Counted from the stretch's first letter, positions 33,516 through 42,111 are shown. The stretch: DNA of 64,000 nucleotides from an uncultured Flavobacteriales bacterium (GCA_905479915.1 CAJQOH010000015.1:124001-188000); one strand, 5' to 3'. Notes: generated from the sequence alone by a model not told the origin. Numbers and translations: made by a program.

Positions 33516-34967
33516 TTGAATAAAATTAATCAATTACTAATAATTCTATTATTTCTAAGTACTTCTGTTTTAACAGCTAGTACAACTGTGGTTAAAGGAA
33601 ATGCAAAAACTTTTATTGGTAAAGAATTGGTTTTATATACCTATGCTGATCACATCAGTGCTAAAAGAGAGCAAATAGGCTTTACTACAATTACACAAAA
33701 TGGATCATACAATTTTGAATTTGATGCTAAAGAAATCAAAAAAGTATTCTTAAAAATTGAAGACAAAACAACTTCTTTTTTTATTCAACCAGGAGAGGTC
33801 TATAATCTCAATTTAAGTTTTAGTGAAGAACTAAATAAAGGTAGGGTTTATGATAAACAACTTTCTTTAAATTTTAGTTTTCCAGTACCAACCGAATTAA
33901 ATCAACAAATTGGAAAGTTTAATCGAAAATTTGATGACTTTATAAGTGATAATCGTGCCTTATTTAAGAAAAGAGATCACTCTATTGAACCTAAAATAAA
34001 GTCCTTTAAACTAAAAATGTTAAAGGAATCTGAAAACTCAAACTCTCAATTTGTAAAAGATTACATCAATTACAGTATTGCCGTTACACAAATTTCATTA
34101 GATGTTTCGTATAAAAAATCAGATTCTAAGAATAGTCAAAATTTAAAAGCTAATTTATACTTGGAGTATTTGCACGAAAAACCTATACTCTATTACAATC
34201 CTGAATACAACACTTTTTATAAGAGTTTTTACAAGGGTGAAATGAAGAAATTATCATTAAAACTAAATGGATTTGACATTTCTAAAGCAATTAATGAAAA
34301 AGCAAGTTACCCAGCATTATTAAAAGCATTAAGAAAATATCCATTCTTATTAACAGATGAATCTGCTACATACTTCATGCTTAACGGTCTATTAGAAGTA
34401 AGTAATGATAAATACTTTACGAAAGAAAATATCATAACTATTTTAGAAGAAATAAAAACAACATCTACTACTCCCAATCATAAAAAAATAGCGGCAAACA
34501 TTATAAAAAAAATAACTAAAAAGAAATTTGGTAAAGGGAGTATCGCTCCCAATTTCAGTCTAAAAAATAAAGATAATGAAACAATTTCATTATCTAGTTT
34601 TAAAGGGAAACCTGTTTACATTAATTTTTGGACCAATTGGAGTATTCCTAGTCAAAAAGAAATGAAAATAATGCAAGTATTGAATAAAAAGTATAAAAAC
34701 AAAATTCACTTCATTAGTATTTGTGCCGATAATGATTTTAATAAAATGACCGCTTTTTTAGCTAAGAACAGCGAATACAAATGGACCTTTTTACACACTG
34801 GAAACTCCAACGTTCTTTCAGATTACCAAATAGCAACTTTCCCGATTTATGTTTTAACAGATCGTGAGCTACAAATTGTAAAATATCCTGCTGGAAGACC
34901 CGGAGGAAATCCAGAAAGAGCAACAGAAGACAATATAGAGAAAGATTTCTTTGAGTTAACCAAGTAA
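33516..34967 (+). CDS. TlpA-like thioredoxin-fold secreted protein without active-site cysteines
   Basis: 483 residues from a TTG start; no ATG exists before the signal peptide (about 1-21, STSVLTA-S), so the TTG is accepted. Residues ~25-110 form a beta-rich domain like the DUF4369 module seen before many Bacteroidota TlpA domains. The C-terminal ~135 residues are a thioredoxin fold (IAPNFSLKNKDNETISLSSF; YINFWTNW), but the active site WCxxC is WSIPS (375-379), so both cysteines are serine. It cannot do thiol-disulfide exchange in the usual way; a binding or chaperone role outside the cytoplasm is inferred. It overlaps the end of the convergent Nudix gene by 12 nt. Confidence 0.82.
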   Translation: MNKINQLLIILLFLSTSVLTASTTVVKGNAKTFIGKELVLYTYADHISAKREQIGFTTITQNGSYNFEFDAKEIKKVFLKIEDKTTSFFIQPGEVYNLNLSFSEELNKGRVYDKQLSLNFSFPVPTELNQQIGKFNRKFDDFISDNRALFKKRDHSIEPKIKSFKLKMLKESENSNSQFVKDYINYSIAVTQISLDVSYKKSDSKNSQNLKANLYLEYLHEKPILYYNPEYNTFYKSFYKGEMKKLSLKLNGFDISKAINEKASYPALLKALRKYPFLLTDESATYFMLNGLLEVSNDKYFTKENIITILEEIKTTSTTPNHKKIAANIIKKITKKKFGKGSIAPNFSLKNKDNETISLSSFKGKPVYINFWTNWSIPSQKEMKIMQVLNKKYKNKIHFISICADNDFNKMTAFLAKNSEYKWTFLHTGNSNVLSDYQIATFPIYVLTDRELQIVKYPAGRPGGNPERATEDNIEKDFFELTK

Positions 34968-35558
34968 CTCTCTTATAGATGCATAAGTATTTTTCAATAC
35001 CTTATCAGAAATTTTATTAGTTGACAACCATTCCACTTTAGTAATCCCTTCTTCTAATTGAGGAACTAGTTCTCCACTGTAAGTAGTACTAATATCAAAC
35101 CAATAAGTCTGCTTTAAAATAGTTTCTTTATTCAACTTATAAATATGAAAAGTATCTTCTAACGGCTTATTAATAGTTAATCCGTTCACACCACACTCCT
35201 CCTCTATCTCTCTAAGCGCTGCTGTTTCAACATTCTCTCCAACTTCAATTTTACCTTTAGGTAAATCCCATTTATCTAAACGATAAATAAATAATTTTTC
35301 ATCTTTGTCATTACTAACAATACCTCCTGCTGCTTTAATTACCTTAAAACATGTTTTAAATTCATTAAAGACTTTTTCAGGTTCATCAACAACAATTATT
35401 ACGTAATCAATTTGATCATCATCAAAAAGTAAATCAACAATAAATGGAGTAATAGTTGAATAAAAAAAAGACAATGTTAGGCCTTTAGAAAACTGATTGA
35501 AATTTTCTGCATTATTTGTAAAATAAATTACCTTTTCGTTTACAAAAACTTTATACAT
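34956..35558 (-). CDS. Nudix hydrolase
   Basis: 200 residues. The Nudix box is complete at residues 102-124: Gly102, Glu108, Arg116-Glu117, Glu120-Glu121 and Gly123 in a REIEEECGV context. An extra N-terminal region of ~70 residues precedes it (FVNEKVIYFTNNAENF), a shape common in Bacteroidota. The family hydrolyses nucleoside diphosphates linked to another moiety; substrate not determinable by eye. Its ATG and that of the divergent pyrE are separated by only 8 nt, an arrangement often kept in flavobacteria. Confidence 0.88.
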   Translation of the reverse strand: MYKVFVNEKVIYFTNNAENFNQFSKGLTLSFFYSTITPFIVDLLFDDDQIDYVIIVVDEPEKVFNEFKTCFKVIKAAGGIVSNDKDEKLFIYRLDKWDLPKGKIEVGENVETAALREIEEECGVNGLTINKPLEDTFHIYKLNKETILKQTYWFDISTTYSGELVPQLEEGITKVEWLSTNKISDKVLKNTYASIRELLG

Positions 35559-35561
35559 TTG
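35554..35561 (+). promoter_or_regulatory. -7 box for a near-leaderless pyrE transcript (TACATTTG)
   Basis: Exact TAnnTTTG that overlaps the first codons of the divergent Nudix gene and ends 5 nt before the pyrE ATG. Transcription from it would begin at or within a base or two of the start codon. Confidence 0.5.
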
Positions 35562-35566
35562 CGCCT

Positions 35567-36214
35567 ATGATTTTAAACAAAGACTCCGCAATAAAAATAG
35601 CCGAATCCCTATTACAAATTAAAGCTATTAAATTGAATCCTACAACCCCTTTCCAATGGGCATCAGGATGGAATTCACCTATTTACTGTGACAATAGAAA
35701 AACTTTATCTTACCCTCCGGTAAGAACATTTATTCGCCAACAATTTGTTGATGCAATAAATGAACATTATCCAAATGTTGAAGTTATTGCTGGTGTTGCA
35801 ACTGGAGGAATAGCTCTTGGAGCTTTGGTTGCCGAGGCTATGGGACTTCCTTTCATTTACATTAGATCTTCATCTAAAGGTCATGGAATGCAAAATTTAA
35901 TTGAAGGAGAAGTTCAAGAAAATCAAAACATAGTTGTTATAGAAGATTTAATTTCTACCGGAGGAAGTAGTTTAAAAGCTGTTACTGCACTTAGAGAAAA
36001 TAAATGTAACGTTCTTGGAATGGTTGCTATATTTACTTATGGATTTGAAATCGCTAAAAACAACTTTAAAGAAGCTAAATGTAAATTGATTACTTTAAGT
36101 GATTACGATACAATGTTAGAAGCTGCAGTTAAGTCTGAATATGTTTCTGAATCTGCATTGTCTTCTCTATCACAATGGAGGAAGAGTCCTGATACATGGG
36201 AACCAAACATCTAA
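35567..36214 (+). CDS. pyrE: Orotate phosphoribosyltransferase
   Basis: 215 residues. The PRPP-binding motif IVVIEDLISTGGSS lies near residue 125. Upstream are SPIYCDNRK (substrate strand), VATGGIALGALVAE and the flexible-loop RSSSKGHGM with its lysine. It joins orotate to PRPP giving orotidine 5'-monophosphate, the fifth step of pyrimidine synthesis. The SRPBCC gene starts 10 nt after its stop. No upstream leader is available for attenuation control (Nudix start 8 nt away). Confidence 0.95.
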   Translation: MILNKDSAIKIAESLLQIKAIKLNPTTPFQWASGWNSPIYCDNRKTLSYPPVRTFIRQQFVDAINEHYPNVEVIAGVATGGIALGALVAEAMGLPFIYIRSSSKGHGMQNLIEGEVQENQNIVVIEDLISTGGSSLKAVTALRENKCNVLGMVAIFTYGFEIAKNNFKEAKCKLITLSDYDTMLEAAVKSEYVSESALSSLSQWRKSPDTWEPNI

Positions 36215-36224
36215 CAATACTATT

Positions 36225-36626
36225 TTGACTATAAAAACCGCTCAACAAACGATCACTGCTAGCCAAGAAATTATTTACAATTTTTTGATGGACATGAATA
36301 ATTTTGAGCAATTACTTCCTCAAGACAAAATAACCGATTGGGAAGCAAGTAATGATATCTGTACCATGAAAATTAAAAACATGGGAAACTTAGGTTTGAA
36401 ACGTGTTGCATCCACTCCTAACTCTTTAATATACATCGATTCTTACGGTAAAACCCCTTTCAAATTTACACTAAACCTATTTTTAGAAGAAATAGAAAAT
36501 GACAATTGTAAAGCTCATTTAGTTTTTGATGGAGATATTAATCCATTTATGAAGATGATGCTCGAAAAACCATTAACAGAATTCTTTAATGGTCTAGTTA
36601 AAAGATTAGCAATAATTCACCTTTAA
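36225..36626 (+). CDS. SRPBCC-family (START/polyketide cyclase-like) protein
   Basis: 133 residues from a TTG at 36225; the longer reading from 36141 would run 74 nt into pyrE and adds an unlikely N-terminus. The body (TASQEIIYNFLMDMNNFEQLLP at the front, read as helix after strand one; SYGKTPFKFTLNLFL; FDGDINPFMKMMLEKPLTEF at the end) fits the helix-grip SRPBCC fold with a long C-terminal helix. Such proteins bind lipids or other hydrophobic ligands. It follows pyrE directly and is convergent with birA, a gene order I recall from many flavobacteria. Ligand unknown. Confidence 0.75.
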   Translation: MTIKTAQQTITASQEIIYNFLMDMNNFEQLLPQDKITDWEASNDICTMKIKNMGNLGLKRVASTPNSLIYIDSYGKTPFKFTLNLFLEEIENDNCKAHLVFDGDINPFMKMMLEKPLTEFFNGLVKRLAIIHL

Positions 36627-36632
36627 GAATAA

Positions 36633-37382
36633 CTAATTCAAGAATTCAACCTCTTTTAAATCAAAAGATTTGAGTTCTTTATTGATTTCTATTTGTAATC
36701 TACCTATTGAATTAACCCCCCTAATAATCCCCTGAATTGTTTCATTGTTTAATTTGAAATTTCTATTTTCATTTAGCCAATAAAAATTATCAAGATAATT
36801 ATTCTTAATTCTCTCAATTTCTCCTGATTTTAATAAAATATATTCTTTTTCAATAAAGAATAAAAGTTGGTTCAAACCTTCTTTTAGTTCAATTTCGTTG
36901 CCTAATTTCTTCAAAATCGAGGTCGGATTATTTTCTGAAATAAAATTAGATTGATTTACATTCAAACCAATTCCCACAACAGAACCATGTACCCTATTTC
37001 GTTTTATTGTACTCTCAATTAAGATTCCAGCAATTTTTTGATCTTCACAATAAATATCATTTGGCCACTTTATTTTCAAAGTACTTAAACCTAAATCTTC
37101 TAAATAATGAATTATTCCAAGAGATATAGCTTTACTAATTAAAAATTGGTTCTGAACTTGAATATTCGGTTTAAGATAAATAGAAAAAGTAAGGTTTTTC
37201 CCATTTTCACTTTCCCAAACACTTCCTTTTTGACCTCTTCCAGAAAGCTGGTTTTCTGTTGCAACAACTAATCCTTCAATTTCTTTAGGGTGATCATTGA
37301 TCAATTCCTTTAAATAAGAATTGGTAGAATCAGCCTCTTTCAAGTTAACTAACTTACTTCCTATGAATAATCGCTGATACAT
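36633..37382 (-). CDS. birA: Biotin-[acetyl-CoA-carboxylase] ligase, short form
   Basis: 249 residues from the ATG at 37382; a TTG three codons upstream coincides with the promoter box and is rejected. Catalytic features: EADSTNSYL, the biotinyl-AMP loop SGRGQKGSVWES (family GRGRxGRxW), IKWPNDIY and the GIGLNVNQS segment. It lacks the N-terminal helix-turn-helix of E. coli BirA, so it can biotinylate carboxyl-carrier protein but not repress the bioBFDA operon seen at 13.6-17.7 kb. Divergent from rsfS. Confidence 0.9.
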   Translation of the reverse strand: MYQRLFIGSKLVNLKEADSTNSYLKELINDHPKEIEGLVVATENQLSGRGQKGSVWESENGKNLTFSIYLKPNIQVQNQFLISKAISLGIIHYLEDLGLSTLKIKWPNDIYCEDQKIAGILIESTIKRNRVHGSVVGIGLNVNQSNFISENNPTSILKKLGNEIELKEGLNQLLFFIEKEYILLKSGEIERIKNNYLDNFYWLNENRNFKLNNETIQGIIRGVNSIGRLQIEINKELKSFDLKEVEFLN

Positions 37383-37388
37383 TTTCAA

Positions 37389-37396
37389 CAAAAATA
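37389..37396 (-). promoter_or_regulatory. -7 box for birA, near-leaderless (TATTTTTG)
   Basis: Exact TAnnTTTG on the minus strand ending 6 nt before the birA ATG; a TTTTTG lies 16 nt upstream and may serve as the -33 element. Confidence 0.5.
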
Positions 37397-37500
37397 TTGA
37401 TAATTAGATAGACAAAAAAGTTTAGTCTAAATCTTCTATTAATAAACCTTAACTCACAGATTATTCGTTACTTTGCAGACTAATTTGATGCAATTTTTGA

Positions 37501-37875
37501 ATGGCGAAGAAAAAGGAAGTTAAAGTATCTGAAATACTGTCAGATGTTGTAATAAAAGGATTACAAGATTTAAAAGGAGAAAATATTGTTATTGTAGATT
37601 TAAGCAAAATCAAAAATGCAGTTTGCGATAATTTTATTATTTGTACCGGAACATCTAGTACTCACGTTAGTGCTTTAGCTGGATCGGCAGAAAAAGAAGT
37701 AAGAACAACACTAAACGAAAAACCCTGGAAAAGGGAAGGTTTTGGGAATTCTGAATGGATAATCTTGGATTATGTAAATACTGTTGTTCACGTATTTCAA
37801 GAGGAATCAAGAAGTTTTTATAATTTGGATGGGCTTTGGGCCGATGCTAAAATCACAAAAATAGAGGACCAATAA
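37501..37875 (+). CDS. rsfS: Ribosome silencing factor RsfS
   Basis: 124 residues, normal length. Typical segments: IVIVDLSKIKNAVCDNFIIC, GTSSTHVSALAGSAEKEV, EGFGNSEWIILDYVNTVVH and VFQEESRSFYNLDGLW. It binds L14 on the free 50S subunit and blocks joining with 30S when nutrients are short. FtsH starts 3 nt after its stop, so the genes are coupled in an operon that runs on through DUF2007 and cdsA. Confidence 0.94.
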   Translation: MAKKKEVKVSEILSDVVIKGLQDLKGENIVIVDLSKIKNAVCDNFIICTGTSSTHVSALAGSAEKEVRTTLNEKPWKREGFGNSEWIILDYVNTVVHVFQEESRSFYNLDGLWADAKITKIEDQ

Positions 37876-37878
37876 TTA

Positions 37879-39981
37879 ATGGAAAAGCCAAAAAAACAAA
37901 AGAACAAATTTACTTTAGGAGGGAAATCCAATAAACCTTCTAACTTTTACTGGATATACGCGGTAGTAATACTAGCACTAATTGTACTCCAATTTTTCAA
38001 TTTTGGAGAAGCTTCATCTACAATTACCGAATCTGAATTTAAACAGATGGTTGAAAAAAACTATGTTGAATTAGTTACCGTAGTTAGTAATAGAAAAGAA
38101 GTTCAAGTAACACTTACTAAAGAAGCCACTGAACTTGAAGAGTTTAAAAGTAAAATTAAAAAGCCTTTAATCGCTTCAGCTAAAAGTAGAGGTCCGCACT
38201 TTAGTTTTAAGTATTTTTCTGAAGACGGATTTAATGCCGACTTAAAAAAATACGCAAATGAAAACAACTTAAAATACAATGTAACTACTGAAGAAGATTG
38301 GTTTGGAGGTTTAATTGGTTTATTATTTCCAATTATTATTATTGTTGCCATTTGGATGTTCTTAATGAAGAGAATGTCTGGTGGAGCTGGTGGAGGTGGA
38401 CCTGGACAGTTATTTAGTATTGGAAAATCTAAAGCCCAATTATTTGATAAAGAGAATGCTACTAAAACTACTTTTAAGGATGTAGCAGGTTTAGAGGGCG
38501 CTAAAGAAGAAGTGCAAGAAATAGTCGACTTCTTAAAAAAACCACAAAAGTATACTGAATTAGGAGCCAAAATTCCTCGTGGAGCTTTATTAGTGGGTCC
38601 TCCAGGTACAGGGAAAACATTATTAGCAAGAGCTGTAGCTGGTGAAGCTAAGGTTCCTTTCTTTTCATTATCAGGTTCTGATTTTGTTGAGATGTTTGTT
38701 GGGGTTGGAGCTTCAAGAGTAAGAGATTTATTTAAACAAGCAAACGATAAAGCCCCTGCAATTATTTTTATTGATGAAATTGATGCCATAGGTAGAGCAA
38801 GAGGTAAAGGCGGCATGCAAGGAGGTAATGACGAAAGAGAAAACACTTTAAACCAGCTACTAACTGAAATGGATGGTTTTGGTACTAACAATGGTGTAAT
38901 CGTTTTAGCTGCAACAAACAGAGCTGATGTTTTAGATAGAGCTTTAATTAGACCAGGTAGATTTGATAGGCAGATTCATGTTGACCTACCAGAACTAAAT
39001 GAAAGAGAAGAGATTTTTGCTGTTCACCTTAAGCCACTTAAAGTTGATACAAGTGTTGACCTTAAATTTTTAGCCAAACAAACTCCTGGGTTTTCTGGAG
39101 CAGACATTGCTAACATTTGTAATGAAGCTGCTTTAATTGCTGCTCGTAACAATAAAAAGAAAGTGAACAAACAAGACTTTTTAGATGCAGTAGATAGAGT
39201 TGTTGGTGGACTGGAAAAGAAAAACAAACTAATATCTGACCATGAAAGAAAAGCGATAGCTTATCATGAAGCAGGTCATGCAGCAGTTAGTTGGTTAGTG
39301 AAATACGCTAATCCATTAATCAAAGTAACTATAATCCCTAGAGGAAGATCATTAGGTGCCGCATGGTATTTACCAGAAGAAAGACAAATAACTACCAAAG
39401 AGCAATTATTAGATGAAATGGCTGCTGCTTTAGGGGGAAGAGCTGCGGAGGAAGTATTCTTTGGTAAAGTTTCTACAGGAGCTTTAAGTGATTTGGAAAA
39501 AGTAACCAAACAAGCTTACTCTATGGTTACTGTTTATGGCCTAAGTGAAAAAGTTGGAAATATAAGCTTCTACGATTCTTCAGGTCAAAGTGAGTATTCA
39601 ATGACAAAACCTTACAGTGAAAAAACTGCTGAATTAATCGATCAAGAAGTTAAAGAAATGGTTGAAAAATCATATCAAAGAACACTTGCCATTATTAAGG
39701 AAAATAAAGACAAGCTAATCGAATTGGGAGATAAACTTCTTGAAAAAGAAGTTCTTTTTAGAGATGATTTAGAATTAATTTTTGGGAAAAGTAAGTTCGA
39801 AGAAGAATTAAAAGAAGAGAAAAAAATTTCTAAGAAAAATGGATCTAAAAAATCTATAACCGAAACTAAAGAAGTTATTGCCGAGACTGTAAAAGAAAAT
39901 CTTACAGAAGAAAAGACCAAGTTAAAAGAAACCAAAAGCTCAGAAGAAAACCCAACCAATTCTTCTGAAGAAAAAAGCTAG
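37879..39981 (+). CDS. ftsH: ATP-dependent zinc metalloprotease FtsH
   Basis: 700 residues. Two membrane helices (about 20-36 and 137-157) flank a periplasmic domain. The AAA+ domain has Walker A GPPGTGKT at 240-247, Walker B IIFIDEIDAIG near 303 and the second region of homology ATNRADVLDRALIRPGRFDRQ. The zinc site HEAGH is at 463-467, with the third ligand in the ALSDLEKVT segment near 537. A Glu/Lys-rich tail follows. It degrades membrane and short-lived cytoplasmic proteins at the inner membrane. Second gene of the rsfS operon; 3 nt spacing on both sides. Confidence 0.97.
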   Translation: MEKPKKQKNKFTLGGKSNKPSNFYWIYAVVILALIVLQFFNFGEASSTITESEFKQMVEKNYVELVTVVSNRKEVQVTLTKEATELEEFKSKIKKPLIASAKSRGPHFSFKYFSEDGFNADLKKYANENNLKYNVTTEEDWFGGLIGLLFPIIIIVAIWMFLMKRMSGGAGGGGPGQLFSIGKSKAQLFDKENATKTTFKDVAGLEGAKEEVQEIVDFLKKPQKYTELGAKIPRGALLVGPPGTGKTLLARAVAGEAKVPFFSLSGSDFVEMFVGVGASRVRDLFKQANDKAPAIIFIDEIDAIGRARGKGGMQGGNDERENTLNQLLTEMDGFGTNNGVIVLAATNRADVLDRALIRPGRFDRQIHVDLPELNEREEIFAVHLKPLKVDTSVDLKFLAKQTPGFSGADIANICNEAALIAARNNKKKVNKQDFLDAVDRVVGGLEKKNKLISDHERKAIAYHEAGHAAVSWLVKYANPLIKVTIIPRGRSLGAAWYLPEERQITTKEQLLDEMAAALGGRAAEEVFFGKVSTGALSDLEKVTKQAYSMVTVYGLSEKVGNISFYDSSGQSEYSMTKPYSEKTAELIDQEVKEMVEKSYQRTLAIIKENKDKLIELGDKLLEKEVLFRDDLELIFGKSKFEEELKEEKKISKKNGSKKSITETKEVIAETVKENLTEEKTKLKETKSSEENPTNSSEEKS

Positions 39982-39984
39982 TAG

Positions 39985-40194
39985 ATGTCTAATTGGGCAA
40001 TAATATACAAAAGCAATAATGCTAATGAATCCCAGATTGTTAAATCAGTTTTAGAGGATAATGGTATTGATGTCGTTATTGTAGATAAAATGGACTCTAT
40101 GCACACCCACCTAATGAACGCAGGAGTAGAATTACATGTTAAACCAGAAGATGTAATAAAAGCAAAACATATTATTTCTAAAAATTCTTTATAA
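39985..40194 (+). CDS. DUF2007-like small protein
   Basis: 69 residues, one small alpha/beta domain: WAIIYKSNNANESQIVKSVLEDNGIDVVIVDK, then GVELHVKPEDVIKAKHII. This ferredoxin-like layout (strand-helix-strand, strand-helix) with the ending on acid-rich helix is the DUF2007 (putative signal-transducing) family. It is squeezed between ftsH (3 nt) and cdsA (4 nt), so it is clearly translated as part of the operon. Role unknown. Confidence 0.78.
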   Translation: MSNWAIIYKSNNANESQIVKSVLEDNGIDVVIVDKMDSMHTHLMNAGVELHVKPEDVIKAKHIISKNSL

Positions 40195-40198
40195 CAAA

Positions 40199-41017
40199 AT
40201 GTTAACAAGAGCAATAACAGGTTTTTTATTTATTCTTACCATTATGGCAGGAGTATATTTTAATGCAATAATCGCATTATCCTTGTTTAGTCTTATTGTT
40301 CTATTGGGTGTTGATGAATTTTACACTCTAGTTAAAAAGTCAAAAACCATACAACCAATTAAATTCTGGGGGATATTAACAGGATTAGTTTCCATAATTA
40401 TATTAGGACTTATTGTACTGAATATAGTCGCCTTAAAATTAGTTTTCATCCCAGTTTTAATGACATTTTTCATTTTTTTAATAGAACTCTATCGAAAAAA
40501 AGAAAATCCTTTTATAAATGTAGCTTACACTATTTTAAGTATGGTATACATTGTAATTCCATTTGCCATGCTATTTCATTTAGGCTATTATTCTGGGAAT
40601 AGTTTTACTGATAAATACAGTTTTCATATTATTTTAGGGTTCTTCTTAATGTTATGGACCAATGATACTGGAGCTTATCTTGCTGGTAGATTTTTGGGGA
40701 AACACAAATTATTTGAACGAATATCTCCTAAAAAAACATGGGAAGGTTCTATTGGTGGCGGATTATTAACTATAGGTGTGGCTTATGTACTTTCAATCTA
40801 CTTTACTAATCTAAATAGTACCAACTGGATAGTCTTAGCTATAATAGTTGCTGTTTTTGGTGGATTAGGTGATTTAGTAGAGTCAATGCTTAAAAGAAGT
40901 TTAAACATAAAAGATTCCGGAAATATACTCCCAGGACATGGAGGTATCTTAGATCGATTTGATGGATTATTATTATCTGTACCTTTTATATACTCTTATT
41001 TATATTTGATAAGCTAG
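40199..41017 (+). CDS. cdsA: Phosphatidate cytidylyltransferase
   Basis: 272 residues with about 7-8 membrane helices. The C-terminal signature SMLKRSLNIKDSGNILPGHG followed by GILDRFD is a full match to the CDP-diglyceride synthetase pattern; NDTGAYLAGRFLGKHKL and SPKKTWEGSIGG also fit. It makes CDP-diacylglycerol from phosphatidate and CTP, the branch point for membrane phospholipids. The next gene, psd, acts two steps later in the phosphatidylethanolamine route and starts 28 nt downstream. Confidence 0.95.
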   Translation: MLTRAITGFLFILTIMAGVYFNAIIALSLFSLIVLLGVDEFYTLVKKSKTIQPIKFWGILTGLVSIIILGLIVLNIVALKLVFIPVLMTFFIFLIELYRKKENPFINVAYTILSMVYIVIPFAMLFHLGYYSGNSFTDKYSFHIILGFFLMLWTNDTGAYLAGRFLGKHKLFERISPKKTWEGSIGGGLLTIGVAYVLSIYFTNLNSTNWIVLAIIVAVFGGLGDLVESMLKRSLNIKDSGNILPGHGGILDRFDGLLLSVPFIYSYLYLIS

Positions 41018-41045
41018 AATTATTATTTTTAACAAAAATTTATTT

Positions 41046-41702
41046 ATGAAATTTCATAAAGAAGGAATTCCTTCGTTAATCATTGCCATTTTATTTGCTG
41101 TTATAGTTAATGCTATTACTCTATTGTTTTTTAATGAGTTCATGGCAATTAAAATTATTGGTTATGTACTATCTAGTTTGGTACTTATTACAATAATTCA
41201 ATTTTTTAGAAGCCCAACAAGAAACTGGGTTCAAAGAGAAGGAGAAATTATTTCTCCTGCAGATGGTACTGTTGTTGTTATTGAAGAAGTTGAAGAAACA
41301 GAGTATTTCAAAGAAAAACGATTACAGGTTTCTGTATTCATGTCGCCTGTTAATGTTCACATCAATAGATACCCAATATCTGGTATATTAAAATATTACA
41401 AATACCACCCAGGTTTATTTTTAGTTGCATGGCACCCTAAATCATCTACAGACAATGAAAGAACAACTATTGTTGTAGAAGATAATAAAGGAAGAAGTGT
41501 TTTGTACCGTCAAATTGCTGGAGCTTTAGCTAGAAGAATTGTATTTTTTGGTAAGGAAGGACAATCAGTTGAGCAAAATGATGAATGTGGATTTATAAAA
41601 TTTGGCTCAAGAGTAGACTTATTATTGCCTTTAGACGCAAAACTAAACGTTAAGCTAAATGAAAAAGTAAAAGGTGGCATAACTACGATAGCAAAATTTT
41701 AA
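41046..41702 (+). CDS. psd: Phosphatidylserine decarboxylase (short, proenzyme type)
   Basis: 218 residues. Two N-terminal helices (about 10-53), then ISPADGTVVVIEE, VSVFMSPVNVHINRYP with the His of the charge relay, and YHPGLFLVAWHPKSS. The self-cleavage site is FGS at 186-188 (Gly187-Ser188), which turns Ser into the pyruvoyl cofactor. This is the short Psd form common in Bacteroidota. It converts phosphatidylserine to phosphatidylethanolamine at the inner membrane and completes a lipid pair with cdsA. Confidence 0.93.
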   Translation: MKFHKEGIPSLIIAILFAVIVNAITLLFFNEFMAIKIIGYVLSSLVLITIIQFFRSPTRNWVQREGEIISPADGTVVVIEEVEETEYFKEKRLQVSVFMSPVNVHINRYPISGILKYYKYHPGLFLVAWHPKSSTDNERTTIVVEDNKGRSVLYRQIAGALARRIVFFGKEGQSVEQNDECGFIKFGSRVDLLLPLDAKLNVKLNEKVKGGITTIAKF

Positions 41703-41774
41703 CACTCCTTAACAAAAGTATTACTCAATTATTCTTAATTTGGTAACCAGTTAACCATTTTTAAAACTACAATT

Positions 41775-42089
41775 ATGAAAAAATTATTATTAGCATTCGC
41801 ACTTATTGGATTTATAGCAACATCAAGTTATGCTACTGAAGCTATTGTAACATCAACTTTTGATACAGAATTTTGTGAAGATGACAAAAAGTGTGATAAA
41901 AAAGGATGTAAAAAGAAAGAATGTACAGCAAAAAAAGGCGATAAAAAAGCTTGTTGTTCTAAAGACAAAAAAGCTTGTTGTTCTAAAGACAAAAAAGCTT
42001 CTTGTTCTAAAGATAAAGCTGGTGCAAAGAAAGCTTGTTGTTCTAAAGACAAGAAGTCTTGTTCAAAAGAAAAGGCTAAAAAAGAATAA
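41775..42089 (+). CDS. Secreted Cys/Lys-rich repeat protein
   Basis: 104 residues. A good signal peptide (1-20, SSYA-T) precedes a mature part of ~84 residues that holds 12 cysteines and about 30 lysines and almost no hydrophobic residues. An acidic patch (FCEDDKKCDKKGCKKKEC) is followed by octapeptide repeats KACCSKDK, KACCSKDK, KASCSKDK, then KACCSKDK and KSCSKEK. Cys pairs flanked by Lys suggest metal or heme/thiol chemistry outside the cytoplasm, similar in feel to metallothionein but not matching a family I know. Single gene with a strong downstream terminator. Repeat DNA is nearly identical between units, so copy number may vary among strains. Confidence 0.75.
   Translation: MKKLLLAFALIGFIATSSYATEAIVTSTFDTEFCEDDKKCDKKGCKKKECTAKKGDKKACCSKDKKACCSKDKKASCSKDKAGAKKACCSKDKKSCSKEKAKKE
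41945..42056 (+). repeat. 24-nt tandem repeats in the Cys/Lys gene
   Basis: Units close to AAAGCTTGTTGTTCTAAAGA + CAAA recur three times in a row and a fourth time after a 15-nt interruption (GCTGGTGCAAAG region). Units are a multiple of three, so gain or loss keeps the frame. Confidence 0.85.
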
Positions 42090-42111
42090 AATCAATTATT
42101 TATTGATTTAG

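Noticed and set aside
36141-36224. Longer start of the SRPBCC gene
   Set aside because: Would overlap pyrE by 74 nt and adds residues that do not fit the fold; the TTG at 36225 follows the pyrE stop.
38103-38891. 262-codon antisense ORF in ftsH
   Set aside because: Mirror of a strongly conserved gene, low-complexity Pro/Ser-rich product, no start signal.
39978-40214. ORF antisense to the DUF2007 gene
   Set aside because: Product has no family features and the plus-strand gene is tightly spaced in an operon.
41860-42111. Lys/Leu/Val repeat ORF in another frame of the Cys/Lys gene
   Set aside because: The repeat DNA keeps all frames open; the frame with signal peptide and terminator spacing is the real one.
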